Of a stretch of 5,938 nt of DNA, positions 1-5,938 are shown in pieces. Below the pieces are notes generated by a model that saw only the letters and a program-made list of their open reading frames with translations, searched no databases and had not been told where the DNA came from. The DNA comes from Eubacteriales Family XIII. Incertae Sedis bacterium (lineage in GTDB: Bacteria; Bacillota; Clostridia; Peptostreptococcales; Anaerovoracaceae), in assembly GCA_031289235.1 (NCBI GenBank), contig JAITPU010000005.1, positions 1 through 5,938 of the forward strand, written 5' to 3'. The first letter of the stretch is position 1. Every line of letters begins with the position of its first letter. Both the position numbers and the translations under genes were made by a program.

Positions 1-66
1 TACGTTCCCGCGCTGACGCGGCAAGTAAGCGGCAATTCGTTCATATTGCTCTTTTGTGATTTCCAT
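1..66 (-). CDS. IS5-type transposase, N-terminal fragment (runs off the window)
   Basis: Only the first 22 codons are inside the window. They read MEITKEQYERIAAYLPRQRG then NV, with no stop before the edge. This matches, from memory, the usual opening of IS5-family transposases of the small DUF4096-type group, in which a short helix (E-T-x-E-Q-Y-x-x-I) is followed by a P-x-Q/R-R-G-N motif. The full enzyme would be a DDE transposase cutting and joining the ends of its own element, but the catalytic domain is not visible. The ATG at 66-64 was chosen because the family start matches it; no Shine-Dalgarno lies upstream. An in-frame ATG at 84-82 would add six residues (MCYAIL) and seems less likely. 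Whether the gene is intact outside the window cannot be seen. Confidence 0.72.
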   Translation of the reverse strand, partial: MEITKEQYERIAAYLPRQRGNV

Positions 67-69
67 AAG

Positions 70-102
70 TATAGCATAACACATTCTCTGTATTATGCTA
101 TA
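70..102. repeat. Perfect 10-bp inverted repeat ahead of the transposase start
   Basis: TATAGCATAA (70-79) is matched exactly by TTATGCTATA (93-102) around a 13-base loop. On the minus strand the stem ends three bases before the transposase ATG. A transcript entering from outside the element would fold it and could hide the ribosome entry site. A transcript starting inside would lack the upstream arm. Such protection against read-through is known for other insertion sequences; here it is an inference. Confidence 0.6.
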
Positions 103-145
103 GCGTGAACACCCTCTAAAATATCCCTCTTATACATGAACGCGA

Positions 146-180
146 AGGAACCTCGGACAGCAAAACTGACCAAGGTTCCT
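146..180 (-). terminator. Long imperfect hairpin downstream of hppA, probable terminator
   Basis: Arms AGGAACCT (146-153) and AGGTTCCT (173-180) pair perfectly. The stem continues inward through GG/CC and CAG/CTG to a five-base loop, with two single-base interruptions. In minus-strand RNA one interruption becomes a G-U pair and the other a U-U mismatch, while in plus-strand RNA they are C-A and A-A, so the minus orientation folds better. It lies 56 bases after the hppA stop. The following bases, TTCGCGTT, are only weakly U-rich, so it could instead be a 3' stabilising hairpin. Confidence 0.5.
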
Positions 181-236
181 CTCTGTTTCTGAATCTGTGA
201 TGAAAGCTTTTCCGCCGAAACATCTACGAGCGACGG

Positions 237-2648
237 CTATTTTTCCGGCTTGATGCGCATCGTGTAGAAAGAACGCCATACGAAGACGATGGCGATGACG
301 AAGAACACGCCGCCCACATAAGGGGCCATGGAAGAAAATTCCTCCGTTATAGCTATTTCCATAGCCAGCATTCCAAACAGCGTAGTGAACTTGATGATCG
401 GATTCAACGCCACGGAAGAAGTGTCCTTAAAAGGATCGCCGACAGTGTCGCCGACTATCGTAGCGTCGTGAAGCGCGGTACCTTTCATGTGCAGATCCAC
501 TTCGACAACCTTCTTCGCGTTGTCCCAGCAACCGCCCGCGTTAGCCATGAATATCGCCTGAAACAGCCCGAAAACCGCGATAGAAATCAGGTAGGAAATG
601 AAAAAGGCAACCGGCAGCACTGATTTTCCGGGAGCGGAGAAAAACGCGTAGGCCAGCGTAAAACAAAAGACGGCTACGAAGATGTTCAGCATTCCGCGCT
701 GTGCGTACTGCGTGCATATCCTTACGACGTCCTTCGACTTTTCCGTTGAGGCTTTCAGATCGGCACTTTCGTCGAGCTGAATATTCTTCTTTATATACTC
801 CACCGCCTTGTAAGCTCCGGCGCACACAGCCTGTATGGAAGCGCCTGTGAACCAGTAAATGGTCGCGCCTCCGCAAATGAAGCCGAGGATCGTAAACGGA
901 TTCAGCAGATTCAGCACTTCCGCCGGATTCACGCCGGTAACTCTCCCGATCACGAGTATAAGCGAAAAGATCATCGTTGTAGCGCCTACTACGGCAGTGC
1001 CGATCAACACCGGCTTGGCGGTAGCTTTGAAAGTATTGCCCGCGCCGTCGTTAGCCTCAAGATAGGTTTTCGCCATTTCAAAATCAGGTTTAAAGCCGAA
1101 ATCCTTCTCTATTTCCGCATCAATGCCATCTATGGACTCAATGAGGGACAATTCATAAATTGATTGAGCATTGTCGGTAACAGGGCCGTAGCTGTCCACG
1201 GCTATTGTCACGGGACCCATGCCCAGAAATCCGAACGCCACGAGGCCAAACGCGAATATTGTCTCGTAGTCCATCATGGCGGCAAGCCCGTTCCCGCTGG
1301 CGACATAAGCTATGAACATCAGCGCGAAAAAGACCATCCCCATCCAGAAAGAACTGAAATTTCCGGCGGTAAGCCCGGAAAGGATATTCAGAGAAGCGCC
1401 GCCTTCCCTTGATGTGGCAACGACTTCATTGACGTGTTTGGATTTTGGGCTTGTGAAAATTTTGGTAAACTCCGGTATCAGCGCTCCGCCCAGAGTCCCG
1501 CAGCTTATTATAATCGAAAGGACGATCCAGAGGCTGCCGCCGTAAGAACCAACGAGGCTGTCCGGGCCGATAAGGAAATAACTGGCGGCAAAGGTCACGG
1601 CTATTGAAAGGAGCGACGTGATCCAGATCAGTGACGTCAGCGGTTTTTCGAAGTCAAGTTCATCGGCGTCCCGGTAACGCGCTCCGGCGATGACGCCGTT
1701 TATATAAAACGAAACGATGGAAGTTATGATCATAAGGACGCGCATAACGAAGATCCATGTGAGCAGCTCCGCCTGCACGTCGCCGGCGACCGCCAAAACG
1801 ATGAACGAAACAAGAGCCACGCCTGTGACTCCGTAGGTTTCAAATCCATCCGCCGTGGGGCCGACGCTGTCCCCCGCGTTGTCGCCGGTACAGTCGGCGA
1901 TGACACCGGGATTGCGAGGATCGTCTTCTTCGATCTTAAAGACTATCTTCATCAGGTCGGCGCCTATATCCGCAATCTTCGTGAAGATCCCGCCGGCGAT
2001 ACGGAGCGCGGAAGCCCCCAGTGATTCGCCTATGGCAAAGCCGATAAAGCAGGCGCCCGCGATATCCCGCGGTATGAACAGAAGGATAACGAGCATAAGC
2101 GTCAGTTCCACACAAATCAGAAACACGCCGATGCCTATCCCCGCGTCAAGTGGAATGTTCAGAAGCTTCAGCGGTTTGCGCTCAAGCGAGGCAAACGCCA
2201 TGCGGCAGTTCGCCACGGTATTCATCCGGATACCGTACCAAGCGACTCCATAGGAGCCGAGAATGCCCAGAACCGACCAGCAGAGGATGATGATAACTCC
2301 CCCAGTTCCCTTATGCTCCAGAACGCCGAAATAGAAAATGATACAAACTCCTATAAAGATCAAAAGCAGCCCGAGGAATTTTCCCTGTTGGACTAAATAG
2401 GTTTTGCACGTTTCATATATGGTGGACGCTACATTCAACATTGATTTATGGACATTCAGCGCCCGAACCTTTACGTATTTGTAAACGCCGAATAAAAATC
2501 CAAGCACGCAAACGGCAATCCCCGCCAGCAGAAACATCCTTTGCAAAGATGAAAGATCCGGAAGCACCAGATCAGCCTCGCTTGCGAACGCGCGGGCGGG
2601 CGTTAAAAACAAGAACAACAGGCTGAAAGGCAAGATTTTTTTGTGCAA
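237..2648 (-). CDS. hppA: Membrane-bound ion-translocating pyrophosphatase
   Basis: This integral membrane pump couples hydrolysis of pyrophosphate to phosphate with export of H+ (or Na+). The 803-residue product, long for the family (about 660-770), has many hydrophobic segments. The substrate and Mg-binding motifs are present: EDDPRNP (about 241-247) leading to GDNAGD (255-260), GPVTDNA (488-494), GNTFKA (537-542) and GDTVGDPFKD (733-742). K541 is at the position that separates K+-independent (Lys) from K+-dependent (Ala) enzymes, so K+-independent H+ pumping is predicted. The N-terminus (MHKK, hydrophobic stretch, ARAFA) looks like a cleavable signal peptide. TTG at 2648 is preferred over GTG at 2675 because GGAAGGAG lies eight bases before it. 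Motifs diverge from textbook forms (GPTADGFETYG rather than GMAADLFETYA), indicating a distinct subfamily. The family is certain; the ion pumped is not. Confidence 0.95.
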   Translation of the reverse strand: MHKKILPFSLLFLFLTPARAFASEADLVLPDLSSLQRMFLLAGIAVCVLGFLFGVYKYVKVRALNVHKSMLNVASTIYETCKTYLVQQGKFLGLLLIFIGVCIIFYFGVLEHKGTGGVIIILCWSVLGILGSYGVAWYGIRMNTVANCRMAFASLERKPLKLLNIPLDAGIGIGVFLICVELTLMLVILLFIPRDIAGACFIGFAIGESLGASALRIAGGIFTKIADIGADLMKIVFKIEEDDPRNPGVIADCTGDNAGDSVGPTADGFETYGVTGVALVSFIVLAVAGDVQAELLTWIFVMRVLMIITSIVSFYINGVIAGARYRDADELDFEKPLTSLIWITSLLSIAVTFAASYFLIGPDSLVGSYGGSLWIVLSIIISCGTLGGALIPEFTKIFTSPKSKHVNEVVATSREGGASLNILSGLTAGNFSSFWMGMVFFALMFIAYVASGNGLAAMMDYETIFAFGLVAFGFLGMGPVTIAVDSYGPVTDNAQSIYELSLIESIDGIDAEIEKDFGFKPDFEMAKTYLEANDGAGNTFKATAKPVLIGTAVVGATTMIFSLILVIGRVTGVNPAEVLNLLNPFTILGFICGGATIYWFTGASIQAVCAGAYKAVEYIKKNIQLDESADLKASTEKSKDVVRICTQYAQRGMLNIFVAVFCFTLAYAFFSAPGKSVLPVAFFISYLISIAVFGLFQAIFMANAGGCWDNAKKVVEVDLHMKGTALHDATIVGDTVGDPFKDTSSVALNPIIKFTTLFGMLAMEIAITEEFSSMAPYVGGVFFVIAIVFVWRSFYTMRIKPEK

Positions 2649-2656
2649 GATAAACA

Positions 2657-2664
2657 CTCCTTCC
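2657..2664 (-). promoter_or_regulatory. Ribosome binding site that decides the hppA start
   Basis: On the minus strand GGAAGGAG ends eight bases before TTG 2648-2646. It lies inside the nine-codon extension that a GTG start at 2675 would give. Starting at TTG also places the basic residues and hydrophobic core of the signal-like segment directly at the N-terminus. A weaker AGAAAAGAG lies before the GTG. Confidence 0.7.
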
Positions 2665-2746
2665 TTAATTTTCACTTTGCTCTTTTCTCCGTATTATTGC
2701 CCCGCCAATTAAATATCGTTCCAAAACGACTGAAATTTTTTGTCAA

Positions 2747-2765
2747 GCGCGGCGGTACGTCGCGC
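2747..2765. repeat. GC-rich inverted repeat in the glycosylase-hppA gap
   Basis: GCGCGGCG (2747-2754) and CGTCGCGC (2758-2765) pair over eight positions around a three-base loop; one position is G-T on the plus strand and a mismatch in minus-strand RNA. It is the strongest fold in the 180-base gap 2676-2856. On the minus strand it directly precedes TTGACA (2746-2741), a perfect -35 box for which I find no -10 at normal spacing. There is no U-run after it, so it is not a typical terminator. It may be an operator for hppA. The rest of the gap is A+T-rich with a TATATATAT tract near 2785-2795. Confidence 0.4.
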
Positions 2766-2856
2766 AACATCTATTCGGCGAAGAATATATATATGTTTTG
2801 TCCCGGCAACGGACATCAACTTTGTTATTCTAACATGAATTTAATCAATATACAAC

Positions 2857-3357
2857 CTATTGGCAAAGCGCTTCTCCGACCTGCGCCCAAAGCGCGGCGA
2901 ACTCCGGCCGGCTCTGCCGCCCGCGGTTGGCGGGGCTGGTGGACGGAAGGTAAATCGCTTTCATGCCCGCTTCGGCGGCGCAATACCTGTTAAAAAGCGT
3001 CGTTGCCTTTTTCCCCGTGGTGAAAATTTTTTGGATCTCGGTTCTATCAATGAGCGGGCGAAAAATATTAACTTCGGCGTTTCGAATGCGGTCATCCCTC
3101 GCGCCGTCTATTTCACAAGCTTTCAGCACATCCCACACCGCAACGTGATGCTTGAGCAGGAACGCCTCCCGCGCCTGCGGCCCGGACGCCGGCGTTTCAT
3201 CTCCTAAAACAGCCGCCATAGTCTTCCAGAAAACATTCTGAGGATGCCCGTAATAAAACTTCGCCTCCAAGGATTTTGGCGACGGCATTGTGCCGAGAAT
3301 CAGAACGCGCGCAGTCTCGTCAAATACCGGGGGCCACGGATGGACAACATATGTCAT
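2857..3357 (-). CDS. DNA-deoxyinosine (hypoxanthine) glycosylase, UDG superfamily family 6
   Basis: The 166-residue protein should excise hypoxanthine, the product of adenine deamination, from DNA and so start base-excision repair in the cytoplasm. Visible family features are GTMPSPKSL (22-30), the YYGHPQNVFW motif (35-44), whose Asn41 corresponds to the residue reported essential in the Methanosarcina family 6 enzyme, and the second motif LPSTSPAN (137-144). The length is normal and the frame intact. The start at 3357 is preferred to an in-frame ATG at 3378 because it gives the ATGA overlap with the htpG stop, has GGAG five bases upstream, and begins at the conserved H-P-W-P-P-V-F region. 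The overlap predicts translational coupling with htpG and control by the same heat-shock promoter. Alternative: a G/U-mismatch uracil glycosylase, since older annotations use that name; motif order favours family 6. Confidence 0.85.
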   Translation of the reverse strand: MTYVVHPWPPVFDETARVLILGTMPSPKSLEAKFYYGHPQNVFWKTMAAVLGDETPASGPQAREAFLLKHHVAVWDVLKACEIDGARDDRIRNAEVNIFRPLIDRTEIQKIFTTGKKATTLFNRYCAAEAGMKAIYLPSTSPANRGRQSRPEFAALWAQVGEALCQ

Positions 3358-5267
3358 TTTGTCTCCATCAGCCCGCATATGGCGTTAGAAAACGCGACCG
3401 GATCTTCAACAGGCAGCCCTTCAATGAGCAGCGCCTGATCATATAAAAGCTCCGCGTATGTCTTGATCTTTTCCCTGTCGGAAGCGTAAACTTCCTGCAA
3501 CGCGGCGAACACCGGATGGTTTGCGTTGATTTCCAATATCCGCTCCGCTTTCACTTTTTCTTCCGTAGGCATCGCGTTCAGCACTTTTTCCATCTCAATA
3601 GAAAGCCCCTCGCCGCTGGCAAGGCAGACAGGATGACTCTTCAGCCTCTGAGATAGTTTGACCTGCGACACTTTGTCCCCAAGCGCCTCCTTGACCGCGG
3701 ACAGAAGTTTCTTGTTGCTTTTCGCTGCCCTCTCCGCTTCCTTCTTCTCTTCCTCGCTCTCTTCAATGCCCAAGTCGTTACCCGAAACAGATTTGAAGGG
3801 TTTTTCTTTATACTGATCCAGCACGCGCAACGCGAACTCGTCGACGTCGTCGGTCAGATAAAGGATTTCATAGCCTTTATCTTTCAGCAATTCCGTCTGC
3901 GGCTGTTTGTCCAATTTGTCAACTGACTCGCCTGCCGCGTAATAAATGTATTTCTGTTCCGCGCTCATGCGGGAAAGGTACTCGGACAGCGTGGTCAGCT
4001 TCTTTTCATTTGACGAGTAAAACATGATAAGGTCTTCAAGCAATTCTTTTTTTATGCCGAAATCGTTGTAAATGCCGAATTTCAATTGGAGACCGAAGTT
4101 TTTGAAAAATTCCCCGTACTTTTCCCTGTCCTTATTAAGCATTTCCAACAGTTCAGCCCTGATCTTCTTTTCTATTCTCGACGAAATAGCTTTCAACTGC
4201 CTGTCGTGCTGCAGCATCTCTCTGGAAATATTCAGCGACAGATCCTGCGAATCCACGAGGCCTTTCATGAAACTGAAGCAGTCGGGCAGCAGATCCGGGC
4301 ATTTGTCCATGATGAGCACGCCGCTGGAATAAAGCTGCAAGCCTTTTTCGTATTCTTTCGTATGGTAGTCATACGGTTGTTTCGCGGGTATATAAAGCAA
4401 CGCGTCATAGCTTATAACGCCTTCCACGCTCGTATGGATCGTTCTGAGCGGATCCACGTAGTCGCTGAATTTGTCCCTGTAAAATTCGTTGTACTCCGCC
4501 GCTGTGATCTCATTTTTACCGCGTTTCCACAGCGGAACCATGCTGTTCAGGGTTTCTTCTTCGATATATTTTTCGTATTCCGGCTCCCCGTCTTTCTTTT
4601 TTTCCTCCGGCGCGTCTACTTTGCGCTGTTTTTCAAAATTCATCTTGATGGGATAACGTATGTAATCCGAATAGCGTTTTACAAGACCTCTGATGCGATA
4701 GGCTTCGAGAAATTCATTGTATGTTTCGTCTTCCGTATTTTCTTTGATGGTAAGTATGACTTCTGTTCCGACGGAATCTTTATCCGTTTCGCGGATATCA
4801 TAACCTTCCGTGCCGGCCGATTCCCATTCCCAAGCCTGTTCTTCGCCATAAGCCCTGCTGACGACGCGCACATTGCAGGACACCATGAACGACGCGTAAA
4901 AACCCACGCCGAACTGCCCGATTATATCAATTTCATCACGGGCTTTTTCGCCGCTCTCCTGTTTAAAGTTTAACGAGCCGCTTCTGGCAATGGTTCCGAG
5001 ATTTGATTCCAGTTCTTCTTTTGTCATACCGACGCCGTTATCGGCAATGGCGAGAGTTCGTGTTTCCTTGTCCGCCGTGATTCGGATGAAAAAGTCATCT
5101 CTTGAGATTCCGGTGTTTTCCGTCAGGCTTTTGTAATACATCTTGTCAATGGCGTCGCTCGCGTTTGAAATCAGTTCTCTGAGAAAAATTTCTCTGTGCG
5201 TGTAAATGGAGTTGATCATTAAGTCCAGCAAACGTTTTGATTCTGCTTTGAATTGTTTCCTTTTCAT
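3354..5267 (-). CDS. htpG: Hsp90-family molecular chaperone HtpG
   Basis: HtpG is a cytosolic ATP-dependent dimeric chaperone that remodels client proteins with the DnaK system. The 637-residue product is close to the E. coli length (624) and appears complete. The N-terminal GHKL ATPase domain has RELISNASDA (30-39) with the catalytic Glu31 and Mg-binding Asn35, ADNGVGM (75-81) and IGQFGVGF (116-123). The middle domain carries the NISREML loop with Arg349, which contacts the ATP phosphate. A charged stretch rich in Glu and Lys lies near residue 500, followed by the dimerisation domain. There is no MEEVD tail, as expected for bacteria. The ATG at 5267 follows GAAAGGA by eight bases. The stop TGA (3356-3354) overlaps the next gene's ATG. 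A sigma-70-type promoter and a perfect CIRCE operator lie directly upstream, so HrcA repression and heat induction are expected. Confidence 0.98.
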   Translation of the reverse strand: MKRKQFKAESKRLLDLMINSIYTHREIFLRELISNASDAIDKMYYKSLTENTGISRDDFFIRITADKETRTLAIADNGVGMTKEELESNLGTIARSGSLNFKQESGEKARDEIDIIGQFGVGFYASFMVSCNVRVVSRAYGEEQAWEWESAGTEGYDIRETDKDSVGTEVILTIKENTEDETYNEFLEAYRIRGLVKRYSDYIRYPIKMNFEKQRKVDAPEEKKKDGEPEYEKYIEEETLNSMVPLWKRGKNEITAAEYNEFYRDKFSDYVDPLRTIHTSVEGVISYDALLYIPAKQPYDYHTKEYEKGLQLYSSGVLIMDKCPDLLPDCFSFMKGLVDSQDLSLNISREMLQHDRQLKAISSRIEKKIRAELLEMLNKDREKYGEFFKNFGLQLKFGIYNDFGIKKELLEDLIMFYSSNEKKLTTLSEYLSRMSAEQKYIYYAAGESVDKLDKQPQTELLKDKGYEILYLTDDVDEFALRVLDQYKEKPFKSVSGNDLGIEESEEEKKEAERAAKSNKKLLSAVKEALGDKVSQVKLSQRLKSHPVCLASGEGLSIEMEKVLNAMPTEEKVKAERILEINANHPVFAALQEVYASDREKIKTYAELLYDQALLIEGLPVEDPVAFSNAICGLMETK

Positions 5268-5275
5268 ATGTCATT

Positions 5276-5282
5276 TCCTTTC
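5276..5282 (-). promoter_or_regulatory. Ribosome binding site of htpG
   Basis: GAAAGGA on the minus strand ends eight bases before the htpG ATG (5267-5265). An out-of-frame ATG at 5273-5271 lies between them but has poorer spacing and opens no useful frame. Confidence 0.7.
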
Positions 5283-5307
5283 GTCTGATTTTTTTATTTC
5301 CGCCCGG

Positions 5308-5334
5308 TTAGCACTCGTCGATTCAGAGTGCTAA
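5308..5334 (-). promoter_or_regulatory. CIRCE operator (HrcA binding site) of htpG
   Basis: TTAGCACTC (5308-5316), nine bases, then GAGTGCTAA (5326-5334): a perfect match to the consensus CIRCE inverted repeat TTAGCACTC-N9-GAGTGCTAA. It starts about one base after the predicted transcription start and lies wholly within the 5' leader of htpG, the usual position for HrcA control. HrcA bound here blocks transcription and is inactivated on heat stress, when GroEL is titrated by unfolded proteins. hrcA itself is not in the window. Confidence 0.96.
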
Positions 5335-5341
5335 TGAGATA

Positions 5342-5370
5342 ACTATATCTCAACCCTCCGCAAAAATCAA
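5342..5370 (-). promoter_or_regulatory. Housekeeping-sigma promoter of the htpG operon
   Basis: On the minus strand TTGATT (5370-5365) and TATAGT (5347-5342) are separated by exactly 17 bases. Each box differs from the sigma-70/SigA consensus at two positions or fewer. The start would fall near 5335, adjacent to the CIRCE operator, which supports this being the promoter HrcA represses. Confidence 0.8.
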
Positions 5371-5411
5371 CACCATTTTCAAAAATATCCCGTTGTTGGT
5401 TATATTTACTC

Positions 5412-5603
5412 CTACTCCTTAACGAACATATATTTATTTCGCATTAGCGTGGAAATTTCAACGCATTCGGTCATCATGTTCTTCAAATTATCCATCGTTT
5501 TCAACGTTCCGCGGAATTCTACCATCAAAACACCATCACTTAACACCATTCCTACTATCCTTTTCAACGGGTGGAAGGATATCTTGATATTCGACAACGC
5601 CAT
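5412..5603 (-). CDS. Doubtful small open reading frame, 63 codons, unrecognised
   Basis: I do not recognise this product. It begins MALSNIKISFHPLKRIVGMV and ends KYMFVKE. It is mildly basic, has no clear membrane segment or motif, and is met by no Shine-Dalgarno at the ATG (5603-5601). The same frame is open upstream to a TGA at 5651-5649, and beyond that again to 5861, so it could be the tail of a gene broken by one nonsense codon or an unrelated chance frame. The opposite strand also has a frame here (5449-5661) that looks less protein-like. It ends 41 bases before the htpG -35 box, with no terminator between them. Confidence 0.22.
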   Translation of the reverse strand: MALSNIKISFHPLKRIVGMVLSDGVLMVEFRGTLKTMDNLKNMMTECVEISTLMRNKYMFVKE

Positions 5604-5759
5604 TTGGAAAGCAATGATTATTGCTTCGACAAATAAACCTTGCGCGGATCATGCGGCATAGACAGTTGTTTTCGAAGCGAAGAAGTCTTGGATTTTGTCT
5701 GGTCGAAGCTGAACGGTTTTGAGATGTGAGCGCACATTGTGTTCAAGTTCCTTTTCGCT
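5604..5759. other. Non-coding or decayed stretch between the small frame and the intron-like segment
   Basis: No confident gene is visible. The sequence TCGAAGC occurs twice in the same orientation (5672-5678, 5703-5709) and once inverted (5623-5629). ATGTG-AGCG-CACAT (5724-5737) forms a short palindrome. On the minus strand a 39-codon frame beginning MCAHISKPFSFDQ starts at about 5737 with AAAGGA 11 bases upstream, which is where an intron-encoded protein would be expected to begin, but it stops at 5618 without any reverse-transcriptase motif. Confidence 0.3.
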
Positions 5760-5938
5760 ACGCGGGCTGGGACGTTTGCTGCTCCCTTCGCTCCTCCCGC
5801 TTTCACGGGTTTCTTCGCTACTATGAAACAGTCCGACTTCTGGCAGACCTTCGGCTCGCCCTTAGTTTACAAAACCTTGCTACGCTCCTACCGCAGACAA
5901 TTGTTTAACTCTTGCTCGCGGAATCTGTCAGACCTCCC
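5760..5938 (-). mobile_element. Probable group II intron fragment (segment preceding the maturase gene)
   Basis: Read on the minus strand the segment opens with GGGAGGTCTGACAG and contains CCAGAAGTCGGACTGTTTC, then CATAGTAGCGAAGAA, a hairpin CCCGT-GAAA-GCGGG with a GNRA tetraloop (5796-5809 on the plus strand), and GGAGCGAAGGGAGC. From memory this order (AGAAGTCGG, then CATAGTA, then a small hairpin, then GAGCGAAGG) is typical of bacterial group II introns just before the reverse-transcriptase/maturase start. Frequent GNRA-like GCGAA and GAAA turns support a structured RNA. No reverse transcriptase follows, and I find no domain V hairpin between here and htpG, so the element looks truncated. 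The rest of its 5' part would lie beyond the window. The assignment rests on motif memory, not alignment. Confidence 0.45.

Larger units (their letters stand above)
1..116 (-). mobile_element. End of an IS5-like insertion sequence
   Basis: The transposase start lies about 50 bases from a likely element end. Read on the minus strand, the outer sequence begins GAGGGTGTTCACGCTATAG, which looks like a terminal inverted repeat, and the flank just outside is TAA. Several IS5 subgroups duplicate a TNA or similar target, so the boundary is placed at about 116. The other end lies outside the window, so neither the inverted repeat nor the target duplication can be confirmed. The boundary may be off by a few bases. 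The element sits just beyond the probable hppA terminator, leaving hppA intact. Confidence 0.55.

Noticed and set aside
68..73. TATACT as a -10 box for the transposase
   Set aside because: It lies one base before the ATG, so transcription would begin inside the coding sequence and lose the start codon.
1855..2253. A 132-codon plus-strand frame opposite hppA
   Set aside because: It is antisense to conserved pyrophosphatase motifs, rich in Ser, Pro and Ile, and has no recognisable domain.
2716..2729. TCGTT-CCAA-AACGA inverted repeat upstream of hppA
   Set aside because: Five-base arms are too short to distinguish from chance in an A+T-rich gap.
2712..2746. hppA promoter using TTGACA at 2746-2741
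   Set aside because: The nearest A+T-rich -10 candidates (GATATT, TATTTA) are 23 or more bases away, and at 16-18 bases the sequence is TTGGAAC-like. It is not reported as a promoter.
4086..4973. A 295-codon plus-strand frame opposite htpG
   Set aside because: It lies wholly inside htpG, whose Hsp90 motifs are unmistakable. Its product is Phe-rich without recognisable domains, a shadow of the Glu/Lys-rich gene on the other strand.
5724..5737. ATGTG-AGCG-CACAT palindrome as a regulator site
   Set aside because: It is short, isolated and not positioned on a recognisable promoter, so it may be chance or part of the intron-like RNA.
1..5938. CRISPR array, tRNA or rRNA genes, novel defence system
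   Set aside because: I saw no regularly spaced repeats, cloverleaf-like sequences, rRNA segments or defence-gene motifs. Outside the mobile-element edges the window is fully explained by three recognised genes and their control sites.

Overview
The window looks like a short stretch of bacterial core genome with mobile-element debris at both edges. All confident genes are on the minus strand. Nothing identifies the species. A HrcA-type CIRCE operator, sigma-70-like promoter boxes, strong Shine-Dalgarno sites and a pyrophosphate-driven ion pump suggest a mesophilic, probably anaerobic or fermentative bacterium of moderate G+C, possibly Synergistota or a relative. That placement is a guess.

Layout in transcription order (right to left). 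At 5760-5938 is a hairpin-rich segment resembling the part of a group II intron that precedes its reverse-transcriptase gene; no reverse transcriptase follows it. At 5412-5603 is a doubtful 63-codon reading frame. At 5342-5370 is a good promoter, followed directly by a perfect CIRCE operator (5308-5334). These drive htpG (Hsp90 chaperone, 3354-5267). A family 6 DNA-deoxyinosine (hypoxanthine) glycosylase gene (2857-3357) follows, overlapping the htpG stop through ATGA. After a 180-base gap holding a GC-rich inverted repeat comes hppA (237-2648), a membrane ion-translocating pyrophosphatase with a signal-peptide-like N-terminus and a probable TTG start. A long imperfect hairpin (146-180) probably ends hppA transcription. 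At 1-116 is the end of an insertion sequence with the first 22 codons of an IS5-type transposase.

How the genes work together: htpG and the glycosylase appear to form a heat-shock operon under HrcA, pairing protein quality control with repair of deaminated adenine, a lesion that heat accelerates. hppA uses pyrophosphate from biosynthesis to energise the membrane. It may have its own promoter or receive read-through, since no terminator is visible between the glycosylase gene and hppA. I see no CRISPR array, tRNA, rRNA or wholly new multi-gene system. The most unusual points are the CIRCE-htpG-glycosylase arrangement, the divergent pyrophosphatase and the intron-like RNA segment without its protein.
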